From Terana coerulea (taxonomy: Eukaryota > Basidiomycota > Agaricomycetes > Polyporales > Phanerochaetaceae), in contig JAKOGH010000721.1 in NCBI GenBank assembly GCA_024811115.1, forward strand, positions 558,001 to 622,000: 64,000 nucleotides of DNA. The letters run 5' to 3'. A model generated the notes under the pieces. The model made no database searches. It was not told where the DNA came from and worked only from the letters and a program-made list of their open reading frames with translations. Positions 48,201 through 59,943 of this stretch are shown in pieces (the stretch's first letter is position 1; each line of letters begins with the position of its first letter). The translations under genes were made by a program, and so were the position numbers.

Positions 48201-51200
48201 CTTCCATTCTGTACCCAGAATATTCGAACAGAGCTCGAACACGGCGCGAGTTCAGTGAGGACGACCTCGTTGAACTCTACGCCTCTTCCCTCGGATGCGA
48301 GCTTACATTGGAGTAAGATATCTTGAACCCTCCACGTTTGACACTTGCTCATCCTACCCCTAGATTTAGCAATCCTTCGAGGTTCTATGTACAAGTCAGT
48401 TTACGCTTCTGTTCTACATAACGTACTACCAGACACTAACGAGACATCACTGTGCTAAGCGACGGCAAAGCAGTGAGTCTCAACCTTCCCTCCAAATCTC
48501 TTTCACTCATATGCACTTTATCTCGCATAGGCTTTAAAATACAGGCAGGAGCTCCTCGATTTGTTCAAGTACTTGCATGAGAAGACCTTCTCCAAACGCG
48601 GATACTCCTCGACGGGCAAGTTGCTGTCAAGCACACTGTTGACAATGACGCACACGTATCCGTTGGAGAATAAATTTACCAACTTGGACGAGTGGAAGAC
48701 TGAAGGTTTGTTTTGTGTTTAATCACCTCACTGCCCGCGTACTCAACGGAGTCAACCAGAGTTCCAGCAGAACCATCACAAGCATTGGGGACGCCTATAC
48801 TCACCCGGAGATGTCAAGGTATGTGATGCGTTCCTGTTTAGGCAAAGCTATTCCAACCGTATTGCACTAGCCCACTTGGCATGTACCAAACGACGAAGAA
48901 ATCGACTTCGCCATCCAGGTCTTCCGCGGACTCGTCGAGCCCATCCTGGCTCAAATTGGCGCACTGCTGGAACCTGGGGTCACCCGCGACGCGACGTGGC
49001 GGAACGATTTCTGCAGGCACCTCAGTCTTGTGCGCAATGCCTTCTCAGGAATACCAACCTTCGTCAAGGAGCATATATCTGCTGATGAAGCGCGAGCCGC
49101 TATTGAGACGTCAGACATCCTGTGCGTCCATCGTTCCTGTAGCAATACCACAAAGCTAAGCCGCATTCAACTAGCAATGAGATCCCAGAGATGATTGCCT
49201 CCATTGAGCCGGTCAACTCGGGTTTCGCGCTGGTAGACCCCGCAGATCCACGTCACCAGTACATGACCTCGCTCAAACGTCAATTCGGTGCCTTACTTCG
49301 AAGAGCATCGCGATCGTTGCGGTCGCAAGGCGAAGAGAATATACTAGACGCTGTACAGATGCTGGTGAAGTTTTCTCTATTGTTTGACTGGCTGAAACTA
49401 GTTGCTGAATGGATTGTAGATACGCTCAGTCCGAACATACATGCTCGACTATGGCGATAGTAGAGACAAGTAAGTGATTTGATTGCGAGACGTCCCTCGT
49501 TTTGCTGACTGTCCGCAGTTATTACGTGCAGCTCGATCGGTATCATACTGAGCTGAACATCACTCGTCAGTATGCGGACCAGAAGGTGTGGCCCAGAGCA
49601 GTGCTCATTCGTCGTGCTCGGTATGTGCACGCGTTTGTTGTATCCAGGTAGTTCTGAATAGCTTGTCAGTTTGTACCACGCGGCAAGGTTAAGGTGGAAC
49701 TCAGTCGAACGCAAGAGGGGCCCGCTCGAAGACGACCTCATTGACGAAGTAACACAGTGGTGCCTATGGCACTATGCGACAGGTATGTGCTGTTGCCCAG
49801 GATAGTGATCATTCGCTGACTCATTCAAATAGTGAGAGAGTATGTGAATATATCACCAAAACTACTTTTGCCTACTGACCAATGAGCAGGGCAAGCCAGT
49901 CGCTTCTGGACAGTCTGAGCAACGTGCGTACCTCACTCTCCGCACCACTCTATGCATCTCATGCGCTCAATAGACGTATGATGGGCTACGCCATCGAACG
50001 CTGCCGGTGCTGTACAAGGCACTGGATTTAGGGACTGAAGACGACCGCATGAAGGGCGCCCTTTGGACTCTGAACACGTCAGCGTTTGGTAAGTGTGCCT
50101 TACTTCAGGAATAGCTGAACACTGACCGTATTCGTTAGCCAAGTATGCCGTCGGAGGTGAGCATCCGGAACAACCATGCTGGCAGTATCTGACTGACACC
50201 TACCAGACCCAACTCTCGCGCCAGAATTCACCAAGAAGCTCTTTGCTTGCCAGCATAATGAGAAGGTAATTGCTCCGCGTTGAAAGACATTACATCAACT
50301 GAGCGTCTCGCTCTCAGCCATCCGTTCAAGAATGCGTGAATGCACTGGCGGAAACGAGTAAGTTTCCCTGTCTTGGAGCGGCATCGTATATTGATTTTGT
50401 TGTCAGCGTTGGGCAGCTTCGTCGAGCCTTGTTTCGTCATCTACGACATCGACAACCCGCTCGTGGAGAAGGCGATCCTTCGTGTACGAGAGAAGCTGTC
50501 CATACCTTCCGACCCGGATGTAGTCCGTCGATGCACTGAACAACGTGTCAAAAGGATAGAGCTCTGGAATCAGGGCACCGCTCGTACCACCGAGACTATT
50601 CTCAAGGTAGCGCAATCGTCATCTACACACTGGAAATATGAGGTGGTCGCTGTTCGGTGCCTCCGTACGTTAGTTCGACGCGATGCACAATGGAACCCCG
50701 AGCACATCAAGTACCTGATGGATGCCACACTTAATGCACATGCCAGCATGGTACGTAGCGTTTCTCGTCTGTGATGTTCACCCGCTGATAAATTTTTGTA
50801 GCGTTATGTAAGTCCGCACAATATCTACCAGACCAGTTCCTGACATCTTCCCTGAAGTACTCTCAACGAGCGGTGATGAAGATCTCGCGGTTCACTAAGC
50901 TTCGCACATACAGCGACGGGCCCCAAGACTTGGGGATTGAGCGGCATCACAACCCACTAAAGCGCAAAGTCAAAGTCCTGAACTCCACGCACACCTGGAC
51001 AAATGGCTGGCTGGAGCAGTTCAAGTGGCCGCTTGATGTTGAGAAAGCCCGCGACGAGCCGTAAGAACTTATTCAATTTGCGTTGCGTCTTTCTGACACC
51101 TTTCATCCAGGCTGCTTGTTGATAAGGTCCGAAGTGGTTGGCTTGCATGGAGTGACTATACTGGCTACCTGGCTCCGCCACAAACCGCATCTGCGCTCCT

Positions 51201-53473
51201 GCCCTGGTCAGAAGAATGTGGTGAGGCCGTGCAAGTGGTACGAGAAATCGCTACCCAACCTTCCTATTGGGAGAAGTTGTCCAAGCACTACTCGGCGGAG
51301 AATCATTCGGAGGTCATCGTTCAAGACAACGCATCTTGTGTGAAATCTTTGTGTAGGTGCTCAGCTAGTCTCATGCGAATGGATGATTGAGATCGTTGCT
51401 GCAGTCCAGCTTCTCGAAGACGAGCCACTTGAAGCTCTGCGACCAACGTTAGAGACCCTTCTGGGTGATCGCGACAAGAACACGCAGCGCGCTGCTGCTG
51501 AGTTTCTGGCTGGTATTATCAACGGTACGTCGGGTACCGCGAGGATTCGAAAGTGGTATTGAACCTATTTGCCAGGATCGAAGCATTGGCCGACTGAGAA
51601 GCAGGACAAACTCTGGGCGTGGTTCAAGCCGTACATCAAGAAGGCATTCAGTCATACTTCGAATGAAGTCATCTCAGTGTGGGCTTCCTTCCTCGAGGTA
51701 TTTAGGTACTTCACCCGTCTTGAGCAAATGCTGAGAATCTTTGCAAAGTATGTTTTTTACAACAAGGATCCCCGACGGCTCCAACCGCTGGTCGATTACT
51801 TGGTTGAAGAATTCCAGAACCTCGACTTCAACGCCGAGTCCACTGTGGATGTCGTGAAGGTCCTCTGTTTCTTCCGTGCTTTCTACGAAGAGATGAACTG
51901 GAAGTTCTCTGCATGGACGGACGACGTACTCAAGAGAGTATGGCCGGAGATTACCAGCGAACACGACGATGCAAGCTCATTTTCTGTTCCGCGTATGGCA
52001 ATTCCTCACGAGAACAACTAGGTCCTGGCATACATAAGCGAGATGCTGGCGTTCTGTGGCAAGATCATGGTAAAGGAGCACGAATGTTCATAAGCACATT
52101 GCTGATATTATCTCTCCAGCGTCGACCCATTCCAGACGCTCCAGTCGCTGAAATCGTCGTTCGTGAGAGCCGCATTGCCAAAGCAGATGAAGACTTGTTC
52201 GGCGTCCGTGGTCTGTACCACCGGGAACGTGTTGAAGAGCTCGTTGGCCGGCTGAAGGTCTGGAGGGATCAGCGGCTTCCCGGAGTCAGGGCCTTCCAAT
52301 CCACGTACGACCGGTAAGTCAAGGAAAATCATGTATCTCTCATTCCGCTGTTAACTGTGCTCCTCCAGGGTTGGTGTGCTCATTTGCAGATGGCTCTTCC
52401 AAAGCATCCACGACACTCACGCCATGACGACCTTTGACTATATACTGCCCCTCATGGTATGTGCTCTACGCTTGTCAGATAATTAGCCCTAAGCTTTGAG
52501 TACATCAGCCCGAACTCTTCCGATTCACCGAATGTGAGATTCTTTCCTATGGTTGAGAGCATGTTTGGATTCTAACGGTCGGTGCCCCTAGTGAACGACA
52601 ACGATGACCTTGCAACCCGTGCGAGGGTGCTCCTGAACAGGATGTGCGGCGTCATGCCACCAAAACCTCTCCTTCATCCAATCCTCGACGCGATACTCGA
52701 TGGCATTCAGAAGAGCCCGGTAGGTGTTTTGAACTCGCTTATGTTCACAACACCGCTCACCGACCAACACAGTCCTGGAGAGTTCGGCTGAAGATTCTAC
52801 CACTGGTGCAAGGTAATACTGGTCCCATGCATCATTCACATATGAAGCTTATCTGTCACACAGTGTACTATTTCCGACAGGGACCTGCGATCAGTGAAAT
52901 AAAAGTCGTCGAAATGATGGAGGTCATCTGCAGGTGTCTGGACGATGAAGTCGTGGAAGTCCGCGAGATGGCAGCCACGTAAGTTGTGCCCGCCGCCATC
53001 TCTCCATCTGAAACTGAACGCCGTCCCAGCACGCTCACCGGCATCCTGCGCGTCTCGCCGCGGCGGAGTGTCTACACGCTCAAGGACCGCTTCGTCCGCC
53101 TCGCGAAGAACAGCACGCTGCCCGACCGCAAGTCGCCCGCGTACGCGGCCGCGCTGCGCCAGCGGCACGCCGCGATCCTCGGCATCTGCGCGCTCGTCGA
53201 GAGCTACCCGTACACGATCGAGCGCTGGATGCCGCCGCTGCTCACGACCGTCCTCGCCGAGCACACGTACGACCCGATCCCGGTGTCCACCACCGTCCGC
53301 CGCTGTGCGCGCAACTTCCGCAAGACGCACCAGGACACGTGGCACGAGGACGCGAAGAAGTTCACCGAGGACCAACTGGCGGCCTTGTCCACCCTACTGA
53401 CCGGCTCCTCATACTGTGGGTACCCTCAATGTTTGTTGGTCATGATGCTAATAACTTGTTCGCAGATGCTTAA
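45264..53473 (+). CDS. BLM10: Proteasome activator BLM10/PSME4 (PA200)
   Basis: A HEAT-repeat solenoid that caps the 20S proteasome and opens its gate. The gene spans 8.2 kb with more than thirty exons and a product near 1900 residues. Marks are NWVPINDRW-like early segments of the family, here YPIPKDKRIRLAKLYYHICT, then WYMGYVAESIRRFFHP, WGWSGLFRDVGIFTDREW, ARIIVYSMAPDSIP, the central RTYMLDYGDSRD and the late WKPLLHPI-like segment, here PPKPLLHPILDAILDGI. The last residues are Ser-Tyr-Tyr-Ala, the HbYX-type tail that docks in the alpha ring pockets; it is completed only by the final exon at 53466-53473. Exons of 13 nt (48460-48472), 7 nt (49833-49839) and 6 nt (50802-50807), and one GC-AG intron (51971-52021), are required. 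I followed the frame through and found no break. Confidence 0.92.
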
Positions 53474-53884
53474 TGAGATTGCGTATCTGTGATTATATTG
53501 TACATCATACCATGTTATTTCAAGGAATGCTCCTGTGTTATGTTTATCTCAACGCCCTTGGCGGCAAGTGCTCCCTATTCCTCATGTACACCAGTCACAC
53601 ATCTACTTGTATATCCTTGCTTACTATACTGACTCGTTTTGGTCTTGAATCTATACTTGGCATCACAATATTAATCGCGGTTTGGCAGCAGCGTATATGC
53701 TAAGTATTTGATTCTGTGTCCCGAAGGCATGGGAAAAGCATGATCATGTAGGTATCAACGAAGAGTCCCGTGTGGGTATCACGAAGAAAGAAAAAATCGT
53801 CTTTGCATGCGAATACAAAATGTTCCACGACCTCCGACCGCTCCTCCATCCACTGCTCGCCCGAACATGCGATTGGCCAAGCAA

Positions 53885-55145
53885 TCATAGGCCTACGGGA
53901 GAGAGCTGGTGACGGGGTGATGAGGCTGACGCGCTCGTCGGTGAGTGCGACGGCTCGTTCAGGTTGATCGGGCTCATCAGATGGACTTCCGACCCTGCCG
54001 TGTTGAGGGTCAACCCTCGGGTCTGCGGTGACCGCGACGAGGATGCGACGGGCGACGGGGCCGCACTGAGACTGATAGTGCTGCGGTGGGGGTCTTCGAT
54101 GTCGTGCACGCCGAGCCCCGTTTCGGTGGTCTCACGGCCGTTCGGTAGGCCTTGTCGGGCGCCGGCGGCGGGGACCATGTCGATGGGACGTGGGGCGCCT
54201 CGTTTAGGCCTGGGTCCCGAGCGGACACGATTGTTTGACGTCTCTTCCCTAGAAAAGGACGCGCTGTGAATAACTTGCCGCAAAAATGTATTGCCCCTGG
54301 CAACACAGAGGAGCGATGCATACGGGGCCGGACAGGCCAGATGGTACCCTGAAGAGAGAGCTGCGCAGTGCGCGATATAGGAGACCGCAGCACCGCACCT
54401 CGGGAGGCATACGGGGTTCATGAGCGAGATGTAAGAATAGAACACGTACCTAATTTCGGCAATCAGATCGTCTATGGCATACCAGGCCAGGCCGCTGAAT
54501 CCCACTGCCCTCCACCAGCCCATGCGGTCTGCCGGGAGCGCGTATGCGTGCGCGTGGAGGTGGTCGGTGACGGGTATCTTGGAGTCACGGAATGGAGGGG
54601 TGATGAAGCCTATCCGGAAGGCGTCGTCGTCAACTTCGGGTGTGTCTGAGTCGAAGTTGTTGTTGAACGGACGTGAAGGTGTGGAAGTTGAGGGAGTATA
54701 GACATTGTGTTCAGATGATTCGGAGGGGCGGAGCATGCTGGACAGTATACGTTTCGAGACGTCTCGCATGGCGACGAGCAGTGGAAGGTCGCTTGATGAC
54801 TAGAGCAAGTATAACCTGTGTTAACAAAGCGATTTTCTTGCGGTAAAAATCCCAGAGCCCACCAAACTATATAATGATGGTACATGAAGGCTACAGGTCG
54901 TCAGACGTCATAGCGAGGTAAGAACTCAGACATGATACTCACTTGAAGACGACAATGAGATGACCTTTGCTAGAGACAGGGCTCGCTCGCTCGCGGTATA
55001 TTGTGAAGTTATCGTCGCGCCAGAGGACATCTGGGTCGGTTGAGCCGGCGGGGACGGAGGCATTGTGCGGAGAGTGTGTCGGGATGTGCTGTGCGGAGGC
55101 GACCACCCCGCACATGGGGCAACCTGATTTTGGTGCAAATGCCAT
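53885..55145 (-). CDS. HIT-domain protein (histidine triad)
   Basis: A 314-residue protein with a histidine triad nucleotide-binding domain. Exons are 54943-55145, 54863-54890 (28 nt), 54450-54799 and 53885-54248, all in frame. Marks are a CxxC pair at the start (GCPMCGVV), the first HIT strand VLWRDDNFTIYRERASPVSS, KGHLIVVFNLHVPSIYSL, and FRIGFITPPFRDSKIPVTDH followed by the triad HLHAHAY. After the domain comes a low-complexity C-terminal tail with VRSGPRPKRGAPRPIDMVPA, rich in Ser and Pro. HIT proteins hydrolyse nucleotide phosphoramidates or adenylates; substrate here is unknown. The separation of CxxC from the triad resembles aprataxin-like and fungal HIT proteins. TRAX starts 300 bases away on the other strand. 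Confidence 0.82.
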
Positions 55146-55445
55146 CGTGCTCTTGCGGGGATAGTCAAGGGCGGATATGGTCGTCAGAGGAGGTTGAGGT
55201 CAAAGTGCAACAAGGGCAAGGCCAAGCGGGCAGGCTGCAGGCAAGACAGTCCCTAGGCGCCAAATTCGGCCCAGAGCTCTGGGCCGCTGAATGCGTGAAT
55301 GCCTCTATGACGACGTGATAACAACGGGCCGTAAGACGTGCTTGCCATTGCTTATCCTTTTTCTTACCACTTGTTACAGCTCCATCGTGCTCTTCGACCA
55401 AGACCGAAACCGTTTGATTTCTCGGCAGATACTGTGACAACGGCC
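55146..55445. promoter_or_regulatory. Divergent promoter region
   Basis: 300 bases between the leftward HIT start and the rightward TRAX start. It should hold both promoters. No clear TATA box is seen. Confidence 0.45.
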
Positions 55446-56541
55446 ATGTCGAACACATCTCTGGCCAATTTGCAGTCCCGTGAGGGCATCTCCTCCGTCT
55501 TTGAGGCCTTCCGGGACGAGCTTGATGACCACTACGACCGCCGAGAACGCCTCATCAAGGTTCGCATCCCCTCCCGCTCCCTTTAAAAACTAACCCCAAC
55601 ATCCTGTAGTAGCACAGCCGCGATGTCACGAACCTCTCCAAGAAAGTCGTCTTTCTCTTGCATCGCATCATGACCGAAGAGGCCCAGGGTGCGTTGGCCA
55701 ACGCTGGAATAGATGCCAGCGGCGACCGGGCGCGCGCAGTCAGAGCCGCATCGAAGGGCCGCGAGAAGCTGCGCGACATCCAGCGCATGTTCGCGAGCGT
55801 CCGTGGCGAGCTCGCAGGGGACCGATTCTGCCGCTATCAGCGGCAGGTCTCGCCGGGCTTGCAGGAGTACATCGAGGCCCTCAGCTTCGCCCACTACTTG
55901 GAGTCAGGGAGCCTGGTCAGCTTTAGTGAGGTTCAGCGATCACTCTCGGACGAGAGCGGGGTTCCGGTGCGTATTTAATGCCTTCGCGGCAGCTTTGTGG
56001 CTGATAATGTGGCGCTCGGTTGGCTTGGCGTTTTAGTACTTTCCATTGACTCTTGAGGACTACCTCCTTGGGCTGTCTGATCTCACGGGAGAGCTCATGC
56101 GCTACGCGATTTCCGCCATATCTCGACGTGGAGGCCGTACCACAGCAAACGACGTCTGCGTGTTCGTTCGCAACAGCAAGGCAGGTGCGTACCGGCTAGC
56201 CCAGATCATCATAATTGCCCTCAGCCCATTTATGCTAGATTTCGAAATCTTTACTCCTTACTTCAAAGAACTGCGCAAAAGCAAGCCATTACCTCTCAGT
56301 CTCTTGAGAAAATTGAGGATGGTGAGTTCAGCCTTACAGAGCGGACCGTACACCTTATTTATCTATTCACTTTACAACAGCTGCGTACGCCGTCATGGTT
56401 CGAACCTCAGAATATGATTTGTCACCGGAGATGTTGGATGATATCGTCGCAAGCATGGTGTATAACACCGGAGGCGGTGAAGCCAATAGGCGAAAGAGAC
56501 CCCGGGACAACGAGGACGAAGATGGCGAAGATGAGAGATAG
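55446..56541 (+). CDS. Translin-associated factor X (TRAX)
   Basis: Partner of translin in C3PO, an RNase that degrades nicked passenger strands and processes tRNA fragments. About 286 residues. Exons are 55446-55559, 55613-55966, 56037-56184, 56239-56321 and 56381-56541. Marks are HSRDVTNLSKKVVFLLHRI, RYQRQVSPGLQEYIEALSFA, then LEDYLLGLSDLTGELMRYAI, which holds the acidic residues of the nuclease site (Glu in GELMR). The C-terminus (RKRPRDNEDEDGEDER) is a nuclear-type basic then acidic tail. Exon 4 lacks one base in the AAAA run 56277-56280: reading passes from ELRK to an unrelated frame unless one A is added, after which QAITSQSLEKIEDAAYAVMV follows. Translin itself is not in the window. 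Confidence 0.9.
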
Positions 56542-57301
56542 TACGCACATTCCACGAGAAGGGTGTCGGCCGACCGTACGTGTATGTAATAGGAGTAATC
56601 GATCTAACAGCCTCCAAGGTCTGCCGTGTATGTCTTCCGAAGGATTTGGCTTTCCGTGAGTGCAGGAGTGCTTCCGCGTCTGTGTCTATCTCATCGAAGC
56701 AGAGGCTATCAGGGCAGTCATGAAGTTATGTATGGCGAATCACTGCACGTTGTCTGCATGCCCCCTCATATCCCATGTATCGGCATGTCGTGCTCCACGA
56801 TCCTGCTGTTGCTCATCTCGCTCTTGTACCTGGGCCCAGCTGGAAAGGCTGTGTGCCTTATCGAGGCGTGTATCAGCGCGCTTCAAGCCGGATGACTGAA
56901 CTGGTACAATCCCGTGTTATTCGAACCTGCTTTGGGTGTGCAGATTTCAAAATACCGGAGGATGGAACAACGGTGAGGCCTGCGGCGGCCGCCTAGAGCG
57001 CAGAGCGTTGCGCCGTTGAATTGACGTCGGCATCCTCCTGGGCGTCTGCCGTCGACCTTGTCTGAACCGACCCTGCTTCGACCTGCCTCACCTCCTCCAC
57101 CTGGCCTTGACACACACGCTCAGTTTACCGACTTCTGGGAAAGACCTCGGCCGGCAGATAATCAGGATCCTATATCTATGCGACAAGGGTCAATCGTTGT
57201 ACAGCATACTCTCAGACTCCGGTAGTCTGCAGACCTCTTCCTCTTCAACAGCCCTCCGCACGACCGACACCGACACCCCCTCGCCGTCGTACATCCTCGC
57301 C
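56542..57301. other. Tandem-gene intergenic region
   Basis: 760 bases between TRAX and the next gene, same strand. An open frame at 57107 runs in frame into the next gene, but its sequence before 57302 is Ser/Thr-rich without character, so I treat it as leader. No separate gene is seen. Confidence 0.45.
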
Positions 57302-59568
57302 ATGACCCTCACGTTCAACCCCGCCTTAGGCACGCTCTCGACCGTGCATGTCCCTGAGCACGGCGACGCACACCTGCACTTCACCGCCGCCTTCCCTTCA
57401 CGCGATGCGCTCGAGCAGGCGCGCGCGGACGGCGTCCGCCTCGAGATGTGGACGAACCTTCCCGTCGGGGAGAACCACGGCGAATGGCACGCTCTGGCTT
57501 TCAGCTACCCGGAGCAGAGCACGCGCGGAGAGAAGGCCGACAGTGCACCTTGCCTGTCGCTCGCACCGATGCCGGAGGTCCGCGTCGAGGGCGAGACGAA
57601 CAGCGTTTACCTCGACGTTGTTGTGCCCAAGGTTCTGGCGGGGGCCCGCTTCAACTTTACGTACCGTCTCGTCCGCTCATGGGGCGCCATTGAATGGCTG
57701 GGCGCGTATGGCCAGAACGGCGACCTTGTACTCAAGCGTCTCGACGACAGAATCCGTCTCACGGAGAGTTCTTCGTCGAAGGATGGCGTTGTTGTCCGCG
57801 ATGAAGGTGTCAACGAGGAGCGTCCTATCGCACGTCTCAACAAGGGCCTGAGCTGGGCGTGCTTTGCGTTGAACCGCGATGGGTGAGTTTGCATGAATAC
57901 TACACGAAAGTATCTGCTGACGGAAAGCGCGTAACATAGCTGGACTTCGTTCTCGGACCGACTATATGCGCCTGCTTCTGCAGCTGTGCTGGCTGTCCCT
58001 CGCCTACCTCAAGGCTCGCGGGCGATTGCCGTTCCCCAGCCGCTGTTCCTCAGCGTCGCCGACATATCCAACGCGACCCTCAGCATCGGTTCCAGCGGGG
58101 AGGTGTTCCTTCAGAGCACTTCTACGTGTAGCATCCGTGATGCCGGCTCAGAGTCTTCCCTTCTCGATGTAACGCGTTCAGTTCTCTCTGGTGCCTCCGC
58201 TACCGTCGCCGACACTCGCCACATCCTTCTGGCATCCAAATCTGAGGAGGAGAACACTCCGGTATCTATCTCCGTACTGCCGCTGAAGTGTGCTGCCTCG
58301 CCTAAAGGACACCTACCTCTCTTCTTCAGACCTGCGCTCTGTCTATTCCGAGTTTGGTAAAGCTCAAGCTGTCCTAGTTGCCTCGTCCTCGCCAGCATTT
58401 ATCGCCGTCTCTCCTGAGACCTGCGAGGATGCAACCGTGCGCGTCGGCGGGTACGGGGGCCACTTCGTCATCTCGCCCTTGCACGCGCTCGAGGAGGCCG
58501 GCGAAGAGATCCCCTGGGGTTGGCTCTCCTCAGCCCGTCGTCGTCCGGTATGGTCGAGAGCACCGAGGACATCGCGCGTCTCCTGCCTACCCCGCCGTCC
58601 CCGCCGCCTACGTCTGCGTCTCTCGCCGCATCAGGCTCGCTGCCGTTCTCCCCTTCGCGCACCAGTGCAATGTCGATCGCGCTCCCCTCTATGCCGTCCA
58701 TCAGCGAGGTCGTCGCGCAGGAGATGAAGCCCCACCTGCCTCTCACGCCAATGTCCCCGCCTGTTGCTGAGCAGGCGATTGTCGAGAGGACGTCGAGCCT
58801 GAAGAGACAGCTGAGCTCGAGATCACGGATGAGACTACGGAGAAAGCCACCGCGGTACAAGAGGAGTCTGAAGAGGAGACTGGCGAAGTTGCCGTGCCAG
58901 GATCGCGCGCTCTTCCCATCCGCGGAGGGCTCCTGCGCGTTCTCTTTGCATGGCTTCTTCGTGCGATCATGTCAAGGGTGTGGGGCCTCTTTGGGCGGAC
59001 TACCCGTATGTTCGGCTTGTCCTGGTTTAGGTTCGAACACAGCGAAGAACCTGACCTATCTATTCCAGAGGTCTACACGGAAAAGGCCCAGGTCACCGTT
59101 GAGGACCCGGCGTCTGAGGCGGAAGAGGAGGAGATCGCGGAGGAAGCTGTCGAGGAGGTCATCGAGGAGCCATCTCAAACCGAGATCACCCTCGAATCTC
59201 CGTCTGCGGACACGCTGACTGCCGATGACTCCCTCGAGACGATCAAGGCCGACTCCCTGCCCGCTAAGCTCGAAGAGTCCAACTCAGTCGAGACCGTCGT
59301 CCCGCCGCCCGCCTTCGAGCCCCCGATGTACATCTCGCTCCACCCCTCGCCCAAGGCGCGCTTCCTCGCCGACGTCCACCGCAACCCGATCTCGCTGCTC
59401 GTGCGCGCCCCGCACGCGCGGCACTCGCCCTCCGCGCTCAGCATCCATCTCGGCGGCAAGCGCATCGGCGGCGACGCGTATACCTGCGCACAGCTGGCCG
59501 GCAACGTCTACCTACTCGGTTTGCAGGGCCCCGAGGACGGTGCGCGCCTCGAGGTCGCCCTGGACTAA
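57302..59568 (+). CDS. Unknown two-exon protein with acidic C-terminal region
   Basis: Exons are 57302-57882 and 57940-59568, product about 730 residues. The N-terminal region reads FNPALGTLSTVHVPEHGDAH, RLEMWTNLPVGENHGEWHAL and FNFTYRLVRSWGAIEWLGAY with GQNG, alternating strands that look like a beta-sandwich; I cannot name it. The middle is Ser/Pro-rich; then comes a strongly acidic stretch (many Glu), a hydrophobic segment GGLLRVLFAWLLRAIMSRVW that could be a membrane helix, and a C-terminal block YISLHPSPKARFLADVHRNP. Three frame conflicts occur in exon 2: about 58288 (surplus base), the CCCC run 58511-58514 (missing base) and about 58786 (missing base). Each side of each site has the same amino acid style only when the frame is changed. 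Membrane topology is an inference. Confidence 0.55.
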
Positions 59569-59943
59569 ACCTTCAGACGGTCTTGCGTGCGCCGTGGCAG
59601 AGGGACGTCTGGACGCTCCCCGCTTGCGACGCCAAAATCCGAGCAACGATGCTTGATTCTTCCTTGCACGACCGCAAATCCCGCGTTAGGCGGGTACTAT
59701 TCACGAACTTTTTCATGATTCTTAGAATGTATAACGAACTGTATCGTTACGTCCTTCACGGTCTTCTGTAGCCTCGTTTCTGTCACACTCTTGTCGCATG
59801 TACCCGCATCTTGTCACATTAGTTGTTAAAACCCACTCGCACGATCCCTCATCCACGTAGCATCACATCCCATTCCCGTAGAACTATGTATACAATGGAT
59901 CACTTTACCAGACACAACATTCGGTCGGTGTGCAAGCATGAGA
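59569..59943. other. Convergent intergenic space
   Basis: Between the stop of the unknown protein (+) and the stop of the RING gene (-). No gene is visible. Confidence 0.45.
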
